A DNA stretch of 54,333 nt, from NCBI GenBank assembly GCA_026417155.1, contig JAOADU010000032.1, positions 1 through 54,333 of the forward strand. Direction: 5' to 3'. The notes under the pieces were generated by a model that was not told the DNA's origin, made no database searches, and saw only the letters and a program-made list of their open reading frames with translations. This stretch comes from Bacteroidales bacterium. Lineage in GTDB: Bacteria; Bacteroidota; Bacteroidia; Bacteroidales; GWA2-32-17. Positions 26,030 to 34,955 of this stretch are shown here, one piece after another. Made by a program: the position numbers and the translations under genes. The first letter of the stretch is position 1, and each line of letters starts with the position of its first letter.

Positions 26030-27121
26030 TTAAAGGGCATTGCGAATTAGTCCGCCCAACATTACTTCGTCTGATTGGTAAAATACTGCCGATTGGCCAG
26101 GAGTTACTGCATAAACAGTATCTATCGGAACAACTCTAACTGAGTTGTTATCATGATGATATAATTTAGCTTTAAATGGTGTCGTCCGATAGCGTACTTT
26201 AACATCGAAAATACTTTCATCGTCAAAGTTTTCAATAGAAATGTAATTTATGTTGTCGATAATGAATTCTTTTGCAGCTAATTCTTCGTATGTGCTTAAT
26301 ACAATTTCGTTTGTATGGTATCGTATTTCTTTAATGTAATATGGTGTTCCAAGTGCAATGCCTAAACCTTTTCTTTGACCGATAGTGTAGTAGGCGATGC
26401 CTTTATGTTTTCCTAAAATTTTACCATCGGTACTTACAAAATTTCCTTCTTTTTGTAAATTGCTATGATTAAATTGAATTGTTAGAAACGAACGATAATC
26501 GTTGTTTGGTATAAAGCAAATTTCCTGACTTTCTTTTTTCTTTACCAGGTAAGGTAAACCTTTTTGTAATGCCAGAGTTTTAACTTGTTCTTTGGTATAG
26601 TTTCCTAATGGAAATAATGTTTTAGAAAGCTGTTCCTGGTTGAGCATCCAAAGAAAGTAGCTCTGATCTTTTAGTATGTCGTTTCCTTTTGCTAAAATGT
26701 ATCGTTGATGTTTTTGATAGACTTTTGCATAATGGCCAGTTGCTATATATTCACATCCTAAAGATTGGGCAAATTCTAAGACTTTACCCCATTTAATTTC
26801 ATAATTACATATTACACAAGGGTTTGGAGTTCGTGCGTGTGTATATTCATAAATAAAGTTCTGAATTACAGTATCTTTAAAATATTCGCGATAGTCCAAT
26901 ATATGATGTGGGATGTTATAACTTTGCGCAAAACTTTTGGCTTCGGCTATGGTTTCAATGCTGCAGCAGCCTTTCAGTTTTTCTAAACAACCTTGTTGAA
27001 TGGTATCATAAACTCTGAATGTTGCAGCAATGACTTCGTAACCTTGTTCTTTTAATAATAAACATGTTAAAGAACTGTCTATTCCGCCACTTAAACAAAC
27101 AAGAACTTTAGTAGTTGGCAT
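26030..27121 (-). CDS. mnmA: tRNA-specific 2-thiouridylase MnmA
   Basis: A 363-residue cytosolic enzyme that adds sulfur to U34 of Lys, Glu and Gln tRNAs. The PP-loop ATP-binding motif is LSGGIDSS near the start, NPCVICN holds the nucleophilic Cys and SQEICFIP the second catalytic Cys that carries the persulfide. ATGHYAKV and GIAYYTIGQRKGLG are further family marks, and length is typical. It lies three bases behind the MORN-like gene and is followed immediately by pbpC. Confidence 0.98.
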   Translation of the reverse strand: MPTTKVLVCLSGGIDSSLTCLLLKEQGYEVIAATFRVYDTIQQGCLEKLKGCCSIETIAEAKSFAQSYNIPHHILDYREYFKDTVIQNFIYEYTHARTPNPCVICNYEIKWGKVLEFAQSLGCEYIATGHYAKVYQKHQRYILAKGNDILKDQSYFLWMLNQEQLSKTLFPLGNYTKEQVKTLALQKGLPYLVKKKESQEICFIPNNDYRSFLTIQFNHSNLQKEGNFVSTDGKILGKHKGIAYYTIGQRKGLGIALGTPYYIKEIRYHTNEIVLSTYEELAAKEFIIDNINYISIENFDDESIFDVKVRYRTTPFKAKLYHHDNNSVRVVPIDTVYAVTPGQSAVFYQSDEVMLGGLIRNAL

Positions 27122-27124
27122 GAG

Positions 27125-27949
27125 CTAATCATTTCGAGGTTTAAATTTGGGATCAAAAAAGTCTTCTTCTTTGGGTTCGGGTATTTTGCCTTTCATTTTG
27201 TCCCATTCGAGGACTTTTTTGGCAAATTCCCTATCAACTTCATCTTCGTTTTTGAGTTTTCCATTAATATATTCTAATTCTTTTTCAATGCTTCCGTCTT
27301 TAAAATATACAGTCCATTTCCCATGAGGTAAGTCGTTGACATAATATCCATCAAGATATATTTTAGCATCATCGTAGTATACTTTTATAGGTCCTTTTCG
27401 AACACCATTTTCGTAATATATTTCAATTCGAGTGATACCGTTTTCAAAATATTCTTTGTATATGCCATGTATTTTCCCATTGTTGTATGGTACTTTTCTT
27501 GATACTTGACCATTTCGATAATAACTAAGAGATAAACCATGCAATATTCCATTGGCAAAGGTTTCTTTCATCATGAGTGCTCCATCTATTCCATAATATT
27601 CCCATGTACTATCTTTAACGTTTTGATTAATATATTTTCCTTTTGCCATCATTTTCCCATTGTCCCAATAATGTTTAGCATAACCAACAGAGCCATCACT
27701 ATTATATTTAATTTCTGTTTTTAAAGCACCAGAATAATACCAACGTTTATAAGTGCCAACTAATTTGTTATCTTTAAAATATCCGATATAAGCAATTCGA
27801 TCTTTATCGTATTTTTTCATCCATTTACCTTGCTTGTTGCCCTGAATGTCGGTGTAATTAATTATACTGTCGTTACCTGGTTGTCCAACATTTTGAGCAT
27901 TCAAGCTAGCAAAAAATAAGGTAAATATAATTAAGTAAATAAATCTCAT
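27125..27949 (-). CDS. Exported MORN-like repeat protein (YwqK family)
   Basis: A 274-residue protein with a signal peptide (ending SLNAQN). The body is a run of about seven repeats of roughly 23 residues of the type G-x-W-x-x-Y-x-x-x-G-x-h, for instance GTYKRWYYSGALKTEIKYN, GKWTVYFKDGSIEKELEY. These are MORN-like repeats. Databases often label such proteins as YwqK-family antitoxins, but this one is exported and has no toxin partner beside it, so that label should not be taken as function. It precedes mnmA by three bases. Confidence 0.85.
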   Translation of the reverse strand: MRFIYLIIFTLFFASLNAQNVGQPGNDSIINYTDIQGNKQGKWMKKYDKDRIAYIGYFKDNKLVGTYKRWYYSGALKTEIKYNSDGSVGYAKHYWDNGKMMAKGKYINQNVKDSTWEYYGIDGALMMKETFANGILHGLSLSYYRNGQVSRKVPYNNGKIHGIYKEYFENGITRIEIYYENGVRKGPIKVYYDDAKIYLDGYYVNDLPHGKWTVYFKDGSIEKELEYINGKLKNEDEVDREFAKKVLEWDKMKGKIPEPKEEDFFDPKFKPRND

Positions 27950-28007
27950 TCGATTCCCCGATACTACATAATAAACGAAATATTAAGTTTATTATTTTTA
28001 TTTAAAG

Positions 28008-28664
28008 TTAAATCATAAGTTTAAGCATCGTTCTAATAGCATTTTCTATTCCTTCGTAAATTTGTGCAATAGAAGAATCGAGCATATAACAAGGGGTTGT
28101 AACTATTTTATTTTCGGTATCAATAGCTACTTCGGTATGACTGGTATTAACATGATTAGCACCAAATTTTTCTAAGGTTTTGGCGACATTTATATCGTTA
28201 CCTATGGTTAGAGCTACATTTCCAAGCACCTTAGCAAGTATAGCAGGAGCTATGCATAACGCACCAATAACTTTTCCTTGCTTAGCAGCATCGAGAATTA
28301 CTTTTTCTAGTTCGGGCAAAACTTTCATGTTTTCTCCGTCAAAAGCGAATGTCGAAAGATTTTTTGCAGCCCCATACCCGCCAGGAATGATTAATGCATC
28401 AAAATTTGACATGTTTAATTTTTGAAGTGGCATGATATTACCACGGGCTATTCGAGCTGCTTCAACTAAAACGTTTCGTTTTTCGTTCATCACTTCGCCC
28501 GATAAATGATTGATAACGTGATGTTGTTCCATATCAGGTGCAAACATTTCATATTCGCATCCTAATTTGGAAATAGCAAGCAATGTTAAGGTAGCTTCAT
28601 GAATTTCGGAACCATCGAAGACTCCGCAGCCCGATAATATTACAGCAAATTTTTTTGTAGCCAT
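28008..28664 (-). CDS. elbB: ElbB-type glyoxalase (DJ-1/PfpI superfamily)
   Basis: A 218-residue protein of the ElbB family in the DJ-1/PfpI superfamily. Family marks are VILSGCGVFDGSEIHEA near the N-terminus, FAPDMEQHHVINHLSGE, IIPGGYGAAKNLS and the nucleophile elbow GALCIAPA with the conserved Cys. E. coli ElbB has glyoxalase activity and an effect on isoprenoid yield is reported; the physiological role is unsettled. It is the first of the minus-strand genes here, divergent from thpR with a 59-base gap, and its promoter was not obvious. Confidence 0.95.
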   Translation of the reverse strand: MATKKFAVILSGCGVFDGSEIHEATLTLLAISKLGCEYEMFAPDMEQHHVINHLSGEVMNEKRNVLVEAARIARGNIMPLQKLNMSNFDALIIPGGYGAAKNLSTFAFDGENMKVLPELEKVILDAAKQGKVIGALCIAPAILAKVLGNVALTIGNDINVAKTLEKFGANHVNTSHTEVAIDTENKIVTTPCYMLDSSIAQIYEGIENAIRTMLKLMI

Positions 28665-28723
28665 AGGTTTTATTATTTTTGAAACAGCACGAAATTAATA
28701 TTTTTTTTTGAATTGATAAATTT

Positions 28724-29275
28724 ATGAAACGACTATTCTTTGCAGTTACATTAAAAGAAAATAAGAAATTAAATGAACTTTACGAAACTTGCAAATTGCA
28801 TTTTAATAACGAAACTTCGATAAAATGGGTAAATATCAATCAACTTCATATAACACTCGTTTTTATAGGCGAAGTAGATGACAATATTGCAAAATCAATT
28901 GTTTGCGAATGCAATCATATACTAAGCGAAATTTCTGTTTCAATATTGAATTTGGATTGTTATTTAGTTTTTTATCATCGGCGTGTTCCAAGGGTTGTAG
29001 GTATCAAATTTGAGCCTAATAATTTTTTAGTTATGCTAAAATCAAATATTGAGAATATGTTGAAAAAATATGATATTTTAATCGAACAACGCCCATTCGT
29101 ACCACACATAACTTTTGGCAGAGTGAAACATACAAATAACGTTCAAATTTTTGAACAATATGAAACAAAACTCCTGGAAAAAAATGTTTTTCATGCTGAT
29201 AAACTTATTTTGTTTCAAAGTACATTAACTCCTCAAGGTTCTATCTATAACGTTTTATGGGAATTCAAATTCTGA
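28724..29275 (+). CDS. thpR: RNA 2',3'-cyclic phosphodiesterase
   Basis: A 183-residue member of the 2H phosphoesterase family, formerly called 2'-5' RNA ligase (LigT). The two HxTx motifs are present: LHITLVFIG and PHITFGRV, which hold the catalytic histidines. It opens 2',3'-cyclic phosphates on RNA ends. The RNA substrate in vivo is unknown. The 3' end overlaps the converging SpoIIE-type phosphatase gene by 11 bases. Confidence 0.95.
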   Translation: MKRLFFAVTLKENKKLNELYETCKLHFNNETSIKWVNINQLHITLVFIGEVDDNIAKSIVCECNHILSEISVSILNLDCYLVFYHRRVPRVVGIKFEPNNFLVMLKSNIENMLKKYDILIEQRPFVPHITFGRVKHTNNVQIFEQYETKLLEKNVFHADKLILFQSTLTPQGSIYNVLWEFKF

Positions 29276-30335
29276 TTCCCATAACAAGGACATCGTCTAC
29301 TTGTTCGTTTGTACCTTTCCAATGCTGAAAAGTAGATGCAATAATCTCTTTTTGTTCACTTAAACTTTTAGTTGAAATATTTATGAATAAGTCTTTCATT
29401 TGCTTATACTTAAATTTTTTATTGTAGGGTCCACCAAATTGGTCGGCATAACCATCGCTAAACAGATAAATAATGTCTCCTTTATTGATGTGTAAAGCGT
29501 GATTGGTATATTCATCAGTAATACCATCATAATTAACGCCAATGGGTAATTTATCGCCTTTAATTTCAATAAGTTTCCCTTTGTGAATGTAATAAAGCTC
29601 ATGATATGCACCAGCATATTCAACAAGGTGAAAATACTTATGAATACTAACAACAGATATATCCATTCCGTCATTGACTCCGCTTTCGTTGTATGTTTGT
29701 CGTAAAAAATCTGAGACACCTTTGTCAATAAAAGAAAGAATTTGCGATGGCTTTGTAATTTGATTTATCTTAACAGCCTGATTCAGCAAGTCGTATCCAA
29801 TAACCGACATCATGGCACCTGGTACTCCGTGGCCAGTGCAATCAACGGCTGCCACGATGATATAATCATTTACTTGTTCAATATAATAAAAGTCGCCACT
29901 TACAATTGATTTGGGCAAGTATAAAATAAAATAATCCAACAAGATTTTATCTATGTAATAAAAGGGAGGCAATATAGCTTGCTGAATTCTGAAAGCATAA
30001 TGAATGCTATCTTCAAGCTGTTTTTTTTGTTCTTCGATAAGTTTACCTTGTTCTTTTAAAAAACGTATTTGATGAAGAATTTCTTCTTCTTGAATTTTAA
30101 CTTGTAATTTTTGATGTTCCAACTCTTTTTGAAGTATTTGAAGTTTCTGAGTAGATTGATGCTCAATTTTCGTAATTTTATTGAAACTTATTATTATCCA
30201 AATAAATGATAGCAATGAAAAAGCACATACAATTAAATTTATTTGGTTATAATTTAAAGCCAATGCAACAGTTGCTAAAATAAAAACTAATGCATTAAAT
30301 ATTAAGCTAATAAACAAAAGTTTTTCCAGCTTCAT
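29265..30335 (-). CDS. Membrane-anchored SpoIIE-type PP2C phosphatase
   Basis: A 356-residue protein. Two hydrophobic segments occupy roughly residues 7-27 and 33-50, then a coiled coil of about 60 residues rich in Glu, Lys, Gln and Leu, then a PPM/SpoIIE phosphatase domain with the metal-binding aspartates in SGDFYYI and VDCTGHGVPGAMMS, and LFSDGYADQFGG near the end. The usual role is dephosphorylation of anti-sigma factor antagonists in partner-switching pathways; no kinase or antagonist partner is encoded nearby, apart from the distant kinase at 7374-8204. An ATG at 30335 is preferred over the GTG at 30341. Confidence 0.9.
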   Translation of the reverse strand: MKLEKLLFISLIFNALVFILATVALALNYNQINLIVCAFSLLSFIWIIISFNKITKIEHQSTQKLQILQKELEHQKLQVKIQEEEILHQIRFLKEQGKLIEEQKKQLEDSIHYAFRIQQAILPPFYYIDKILLDYFILYLPKSIVSGDFYYIEQVNDYIIVAAVDCTGHGVPGAMMSVIGYDLLNQAVKINQITKPSQILSFIDKGVSDFLRQTYNESGVNDGMDISVVSIHKYFHLVEYAGAYHELYYIHKGKLIEIKGDKLPIGVNYDGITDEYTNHALHINKGDIIYLFSDGYADQFGGPYNKKFKYKQMKDLFINISTKSLSEQKEIIASTFQHWKGTNEQVDDVLVMGIRI

Positions 30336-30392
30336 ATTCACTCGTTGATAAGCAGTTAAAAGTACAATTTTTTTCTAATATGATTATTCTCA

Positions 30393-30424
30393 TTTGGCAT
30401 AAAATATTTTGATGTTTATATTTG
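30393..30424 (+). promoter_or_regulatory. Promoter of the AOR-family gene
   Basis: TTTG (30393-30396), a 20-base spacer and TATATTTG (30417-30424) make one of the best consensus matches in the window. Transcription would begin near 30431, 13 bases before the ATG at 30444. Confidence 0.7.
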
Positions 30425-30443
30425 TGCAAAAAAAGATTATTTT

Positions 30444-32603
30444 ATGAGTGCAAATGTACAGGAATTAAAAGCAGCACACAAATTGCTTAAAGAATTTTTT
30501 TATAAGGTAAAACCATTATACAGAGGTTATACCGACCAAGTGTTGTATATTAATGTTGGAACAAAAGAAGTAAAAATTAAAGATGTACCACCTTTAATGA
30601 AAGAAAAGTTTATAGGTGGCAAGGGATATGGTTTAAAATTATTATGGGATGCAACCAAACCAACAACAAAATGGAACGATCCAGAAAATGAAATTGTCAT
30701 TGGCAGCGGTCCGATAGGTGGTATTACTCAATACAGTGGAGCAGGAAAGTCAATAGTAGTAACCATATCGCCTCAAACAGATATTGTGATAGATAGTAAC
30801 GTAGGAGGCTTTTTTGGTCCTTATCTTAAATTTTCAGGTTTTGACTCAATAGAAATACAAGGAAAAGCCGAAAAAGATGTAATTATTTACATAGATGGAG
30901 TTAATGGAAAAATTGAAATTTTTGAAGCTCCGCTCGAAGCACTTGATAGTTGGCAATTGCCCGAACAACTTACTGAAATGTTTGCCGAAAACGAAGCCGA
31001 TAAGAAAAATTTAGGAATAATATCTACAGGTCCTGCTGCCGACCATACATTAATAGGGATGCTGAATTTTACTTTTTATGATCCCAAACGGAAGAAAATA
31101 CGATTAAAACAAGCAGGTAGAGGAGGTACGGGTACAGTTTTTCGCGACAAAAAAATTAAAGCAATAGTGTGCAAAATTCCTGGTGTAAAAGGAAATTTAA
31201 ACAATGTAGCAAATCTTGAAGCAATAATGGAACGCGGTCGTCGGTTAAACAAAGAAATTAGAGAATACGACGATGTTCAATGCCAAATGCGTTCTAAGGG
31301 AACTGCTCATCTTGTTGAAATAATGAATGACTACGATCTTTTACCAACAAAAAACTTTAAATATGGCTCTCATCCCGACGCAGTTCGCATTCATTCAGAT
31401 GTTTGGAAATCGTACTTTACACAAGGCATACCCGATGGTTGCTGGATTGGTTGCAATTTATCATGCGCTAAGGCTGTAGATGGTTTTGAATTAAAAACAG
31501 GACCTTTTAAAGGACAAAAAGTTATTGTTGATGGTCCTGAATATGAAACTGTTGCAGGATTAGGTTCTAATTGTGCTATATTCGACCCCGAACACATCAT
31601 TGAAACCAATTTTTATTGCGATGTCTATGGAATTTGTACTATTACTTTCGGCACAATAACTGCCTTTATAATGGAATGCTATGAATATGGTATTTTAAAT
31701 AAAGAACGCACCGGAGGTCTCGATTTAACATGGGGTAATGGTCCTGCTGTGCTTGAAATGCTTCATCAGATGGCACGAGGAGAAGGCTTTGGTAAAATAG
31801 CAGGAATGGGTGTTCAGAAAATGAAAGAGATGTTTATTGAAAAGGGTTGGGGCGATGCCAATTTGCTTAACGACATTGCAATGGTCAATAAAGGGCTTGA
31901 ATACAGTCAATATGTTTCGAAAGAATCGTTGGCACAGCAAGGTGGTTATGCAATGACCAATAAAGGACCACAACACGATGAAGCATGGCTTATTTTTATG
32001 GACATGGTAAATAATCATATACCTACATTTGAAGATAAAGCCGAAGCATTACACTACTTCCCAATGTTCCGTACATGGTTTGGTTTGCAAGGTTTATGCA
32101 AATTACCATGGAATGATATTGAGCCAGCCGATAACCATTTAACCGACGAGCCAGCAAAAGTACCCGAACACGTTGACAATTACGTTACGATTTATAATGC
32201 TGTTACAGGGTCAAATATAGATAAACACGAATTAATTCGTCAATCGGAGCGAGTTTACAACTTTCAGCGTATTTTCAACATTCGCCGTGGTTATGGTACT
32301 CGTAAATACGATGCACAGCCTTATAGAGCAGCAGGTCCTGTTACAGTAGAAGAATACGAATCGAGAGCCGAACGCTATGATAAGCAATTGAAAGAAATTC
32401 TTGGTTTAGACCCATCGCAAATGACTACCGAAGAAAAAATTAAAGCTCTCAGAAAGTATCGCGAACAACGCTATGAGCAATTATTAGATGCAGTATACAA
32501 ACGTAGAGGCTGGAATAGTAACGGAGTACCTACCATTGAACACTTGAAAAACATTGGAATGGACTTGCCAGAACTTATCGAAGTTGTTAAACCCTTGCAA
32601 TAG
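30444..32603 (+). CDS. Aldehyde:ferredoxin oxidoreductase-family enzyme, tungsten-pterin type
   Basis: A 719-residue enzyme of the AOR family, longer than the roughly 600 residues of classical members. The N-terminal pterin-binding domain is recognised by GGKGYGLKLLWDA, GSGPIGGI and SNVGGFFGP. The iron-sulfur cysteines are at about 333, 337 and 341 (DGCWIGCNLSCAKA) with a fourth in GLCKLPWND near 552; the spacing C-x3-C-x3-C differs from the textbook C-x2-C-x3-C. DGPEYETVAG follows. Family reactions include oxidation of aldehydes to acids with ferredoxin and, for BamB-like members, reductive chemistry; the substrate here is unknown. It is a one-gene unit with a strong promoter and a shared terminator. 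Confidence 0.9.
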   Translation: MSANVQELKAAHKLLKEFFYKVKPLYRGYTDQVLYINVGTKEVKIKDVPPLMKEKFIGGKGYGLKLLWDATKPTTKWNDPENEIVIGSGPIGGITQYSGAGKSIVVTISPQTDIVIDSNVGGFFGPYLKFSGFDSIEIQGKAEKDVIIYIDGVNGKIEIFEAPLEALDSWQLPEQLTEMFAENEADKKNLGIISTGPAADHTLIGMLNFTFYDPKRKKIRLKQAGRGGTGTVFRDKKIKAIVCKIPGVKGNLNNVANLEAIMERGRRLNKEIREYDDVQCQMRSKGTAHLVEIMNDYDLLPTKNFKYGSHPDAVRIHSDVWKSYFTQGIPDGCWIGCNLSCAKAVDGFELKTGPFKGQKVIVDGPEYETVAGLGSNCAIFDPEHIIETNFYCDVYGICTITFGTITAFIMECYEYGILNKERTGGLDLTWGNGPAVLEMLHQMARGEGFGKIAGMGVQKMKEMFIEKGWGDANLLNDIAMVNKGLEYSQYVSKESLAQQGGYAMTNKGPQHDEAWLIFMDMVNNHIPTFEDKAEALHYFPMFRTWFGLQGLCKLPWNDIEPADNHLTDEPAKVPEHVDNYVTIYNAVTGSNIDKHELIRQSERVYNFQRIFNIRRGYGTRKYDAQPYRAAGPVTVEEYESRAERYDKQLKEILGLDPSQMTTEEKIKALRKYREQRYEQLLDAVYKRRGWNSNGVPTIEHLKNIGMDLPELIEVVKPLQ

Positions 32604-32623
32604 TTGATTTTTCTTAAATATTT

Positions 32624-32651
32624 CAAAGGCTGTCAATTTCGACAGCCTTTG
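32624..32651. terminator. Bidirectional terminator between the AOR-family gene and queA
   Basis: CAAAGGCTGTC (32624-32634) pairs with GACAGCCTTTG (32641-32651), an 11-bp stem with a 6-base loop. T-rich sequence follows on the plus strand (TTATTTATTTTT), and the minus strand also has an AT-rich tail. It abuts the queA stop and is placed to serve both converging genes. Confidence 0.8.
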
Positions 32652-33863
32652 TTATTTATTTTTCCATAGTAAGGAAGAATCGCCGTAGCTTAAAAAACGA
32701 AAATTATTTTGTAAAGCATAATCGTATATTTTTTTCCAATCGGTTCCTACAATGCTTGCAACCAGAGCTAATAGACTACTTCGTGGTTGATGAAAATTAG
32801 TTATAATAGCTTCTATAGTATTAACATTATATCCTGGTGCTATCATTAATTGAGTTTTTATTTCTAACGAATTAAGTTGTTTATCTATCAAGTGATTATA
32901 TAATTTGCGAAATGCGTCGAATGTTATTTTATACGTTATATTGTCATATTCGCACCATTGAGGAATAAATGTAATAAGTTCATTTTTAAAATAAAAATGT
33001 AATGCTAATTGATGAATACTTTCTAAAGCTCGGAGTGAAGTAGTTCCAACGGCTATGATTCGCGGAAAGTGTTGAATAATTTTTTCGAGTAATTCGACTG
33101 AAAAACAAAATGTTTCTGCATGTAATTCATGTTCGTGAATGAATTCGCTTGTTATAGGTTTAAAAGTTCCTATTCCGACATGTAAAGTAAGAAATGAAGT
33201 GTTTATGTTTCTTTTTTGAAACTCATTAAATTCATTTTCGGTGAAATGTAGTGAGGCTGTAGGTGCGGCAACACTACCTTCAAATTTAGAAAAAATGGTT
33301 TGATAGCGTTCTTGATCTATTATTTCACTTTCTCTTTTTAAATAGGGTGGGATGGGAATTTTTCCAAAAGCATGCAATAATTCACCAAATGCAATGGGTA
33401 TGTCCCAAGCAAATTCAATAATATATGTTCCGTGTTGATGTGTAATTTTTTTTGCTTTTAGTTGACATGGTTTATTTTCTATTGGAATCGTTTTAGTAAG
33501 AATTGTATTTTCTTTCCACTTTTTGGCATTTCCTATTAAACAAATCCACTTGCAAGAATTATTTGTATGAAATATTTCTGAATATTGACTTGGACTAAAT
33601 GGTTCAATTAATAATATCTCAATTAATGCACCGCTATTTTTTTGAAAAAATAAACGAGCTGGTATTACTTTAGTGTTATTAAATACAAGTAAATAATGCG
33701 AAGGAATTTCTTGAGCAATATTAAAGAATGGAGTATGATAAATTTTTCCATTCTTGTATATCAATAATTTAGAATGATTTCGTTGAGATAATGGATATTG
33801 TGCTATTTTTTCATCTGGAAGTATATAGTCAAATTCTTGTGTTTTTATTAAAGTTGATTTCAT
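32652..33863 (-). CDS. queA: S-adenosylmethionine:tRNA ribosyltransferase-isomerase
   Basis: A 403-residue enzyme that transfers and isomerises the ribose of SAM onto 7-aminomethyl-7-deazaguanine in tRNA to make epoxyqueuosine. Marks are FDYILPDEKIAQYPL at the N-terminus, VFNNTKVIPARL, EGSVAAPTASLHFT, LHVGIGTFKPI, VGTTSLRALES and NFHQPRSSLLALVASIVG. The start at ATG 33863 is preferred over an in-frame TTG at 33875, which is the tail of a TAATTTTG promoter box (33880-33873). That arrangement would leave almost no leader. Length is above the typical 340-360, due to insertions in the middle. Confidence 0.97.
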   Translation of the reverse strand: MKSTLIKTQEFDYILPDEKIAQYPLSQRNHSKLLIYKNGKIYHTPFFNIAQEIPSHYLLVFNNTKVIPARLFFQKNSGALIEILLIEPFSPSQYSEIFHTNNSCKWICLIGNAKKWKENTILTKTIPIENKPCQLKAKKITHQHGTYIIEFAWDIPIAFGELLHAFGKIPIPPYLKRESEIIDQERYQTIFSKFEGSVAAPTASLHFTENEFNEFQKRNINTSFLTLHVGIGTFKPITSEFIHEHELHAETFCFSVELLEKIIQHFPRIIAVGTTSLRALESIHQLALHFYFKNELITFIPQWCEYDNITYKITFDAFRKLYNHLIDKQLNSLEIKTQLMIAPGYNVNTIEAIITNFHQPRSSLLALVASIVGTDWKKIYDYALQNNFRFLSYGDSSLLWKNK

Positions 33864-33872
33864 TTTTTCTTG

Positions 33873-33880
33873 CAAAATTA
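33873..33880 (-). promoter_or_regulatory. -7 element before queA
   Basis: TAATTTTG on the minus strand fits TAnnTTTG. The expected transcript start falls only a few bases before the ATG at 33863, so the message would be leaderless or nearly so. The divergent Smr gene has only an imperfect TAACTTTA (33883-33890). Confidence 0.4.
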
Positions 33881-33903
33881 TATAACTTTAAGCTAAAAAA
33901 ATT

Positions 33904-34953
33904 ATGATACATGTAGGCGACACGGTAAGGTTTTTAAATGAAAAAGGCGAAGGTGTAGTTACTCGTATAATTGGAAATATAGCGTATGTATTAATTGAAG
34001 ATGGTTTTGAAATTCCTGTCAAAACAGATCAATTAGTATGCGTAAAAAAAACTACTGAAGAGCAAAGAAAAGGTAATCAAGTAATAAAAGATGAAGGTTT
34101 AAAAAATTATAACTATATCGAACGAAATGACGAAGAATTTAATCATGATTCATTTGAAATAATACAAAATTCTGAAAACGAAGCATTTGAGTTGAGCAAT
34201 GATTTATACTTAGCTTTTGTACCACAAACAAATAATAATGATATTTTACATTGGCATTTATTCTTAATTAATGATACTACCAAAAATTTTGTTTATACAA
34301 CTTTTATAAAAAATAATGATGAATATATTTTTATTGATAAAGGGAGTACCGAATCCAATACCAAAGTATTTTTAGGAGAAATTCAAAGAGAGACATTAGT
34401 ACAAATTCAGAAAATTATTGTACGTGGAATTTTATTTTTAGACAGATCGAGCGAAAAAAGTGAAATTATTGACAAAGAGATTAAAGTTAAAAGCTTATAT
34501 TTGTTAAGTTTAGAATACTTTAAAGAAAATGATTTTTTTGATGAAAAGGCATTGATTCTTTCTATTCTAAATGCCGAAAAAAACAAAGAAATAATTTTAA
34601 ACGAAAAGATTAAAAATGAGATAACACAAAACGAGCCAATAGAAAAGAGAAAAGCAGAATTACCCGAACTCATTGAAGTTGATTTGCACATAGAAGAGCT
34701 TGTAAATGATTATCAATCGCTCACAGCAACTGAAATGTTAAATATACAAATTAATCATTTTCGCAATAAACTAGAAGAAGCTATAATTACGCCTCATGTT
34801 AAAAAGATTGTTTTTATTCATGGGGTGGGAAATGGTACCTTAAAGCTCGAACTTCGCAGAATTTTAAGCCGAGAATATGCTCATTATGATTATCAAGATG
34901 CATCATTCAAAGAATATGGCTATGGTGCAACTATGGTTATATTAAGAGGATAA
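33904..34953 (+). CDS. DUF2027/Smr-domain protein
   Basis: A 349-residue protein. Residues about 1-50 form a small beta-barrel (VGDTVRFLNEKGEGVVTRI), the DUF2027 N-terminal module of Bacteroidota MutS2-like proteins; the middle is a DUF2027 core, and the C-terminal 90 residues are an Smr domain with EVDLHIEEL, the conserved IHGVGNGTLK loop and YGYGATMVIL at the end. There is no MutS ATPase, so this is a stand-alone Smr protein. Smr domains can nick DNA or cleave RNA, the latter on stalled ribosomes in MutS2/SmrB. A methyltransferase gene follows after two bases. Confidence 0.9.
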   Translation: MIHVGDTVRFLNEKGEGVVTRIIGNIAYVLIEDGFEIPVKTDQLVCVKKTTEEQRKGNQVIKDEGLKNYNYIERNDEEFNHDSFEIIQNSENEAFELSNDLYLAFVPQTNNNDILHWHLFLINDTTKNFVYTTFIKNNDEYIFIDKGSTESNTKVFLGEIQRETLVQIQKIIVRGILFLDRSSEKSEIIDKEIKVKSLYLLSLEYFKENDFFDEKALILSILNAEKNKEIILNEKIKNEITQNEPIEKRKAELPELIEVDLHIEELVNDYQSLTATEMLNIQINHFRNKLEEAIITPHVKKIVFIHGVGNGTLKLELRRILSREYAHYDYQDASFKEYGYGATMVILRG

Positions 34954-34955
34954 AT

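Noticed and set aside
27125-27949. Toxin-antitoxin role suggested by the YwqK-family antitoxin name
   Set aside because: The protein is exported, made of MORN-like repeats, and has no toxin neighbour; the name is an inherited label.
27969-27997. Hairpin ATAATAAAC/GTTTATTAT downstream of elbB considered as a terminator
   Set aside because: The stem is almost all AT and on the minus strand no T run follows, so it would not end elbB transcription; the T-rich side faces the wrong direction.
7374-29265. The kinase at 7374-8204 and the SpoIIE-type phosphatase at 29265-30335 as a partner-switching pair
   Set aside because: They are 21 kb apart with no antagonist or sigma gene near either, and the kinase is of the eukaryotic-like type, not the GHKL type used in partner switching.
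29396-29728. 110-residue frame inside the SpoIIE-type phosphatase gene
   Set aside because: Same-strand shifted frame of a clear PP2C domain with no promoter or family resemblance.
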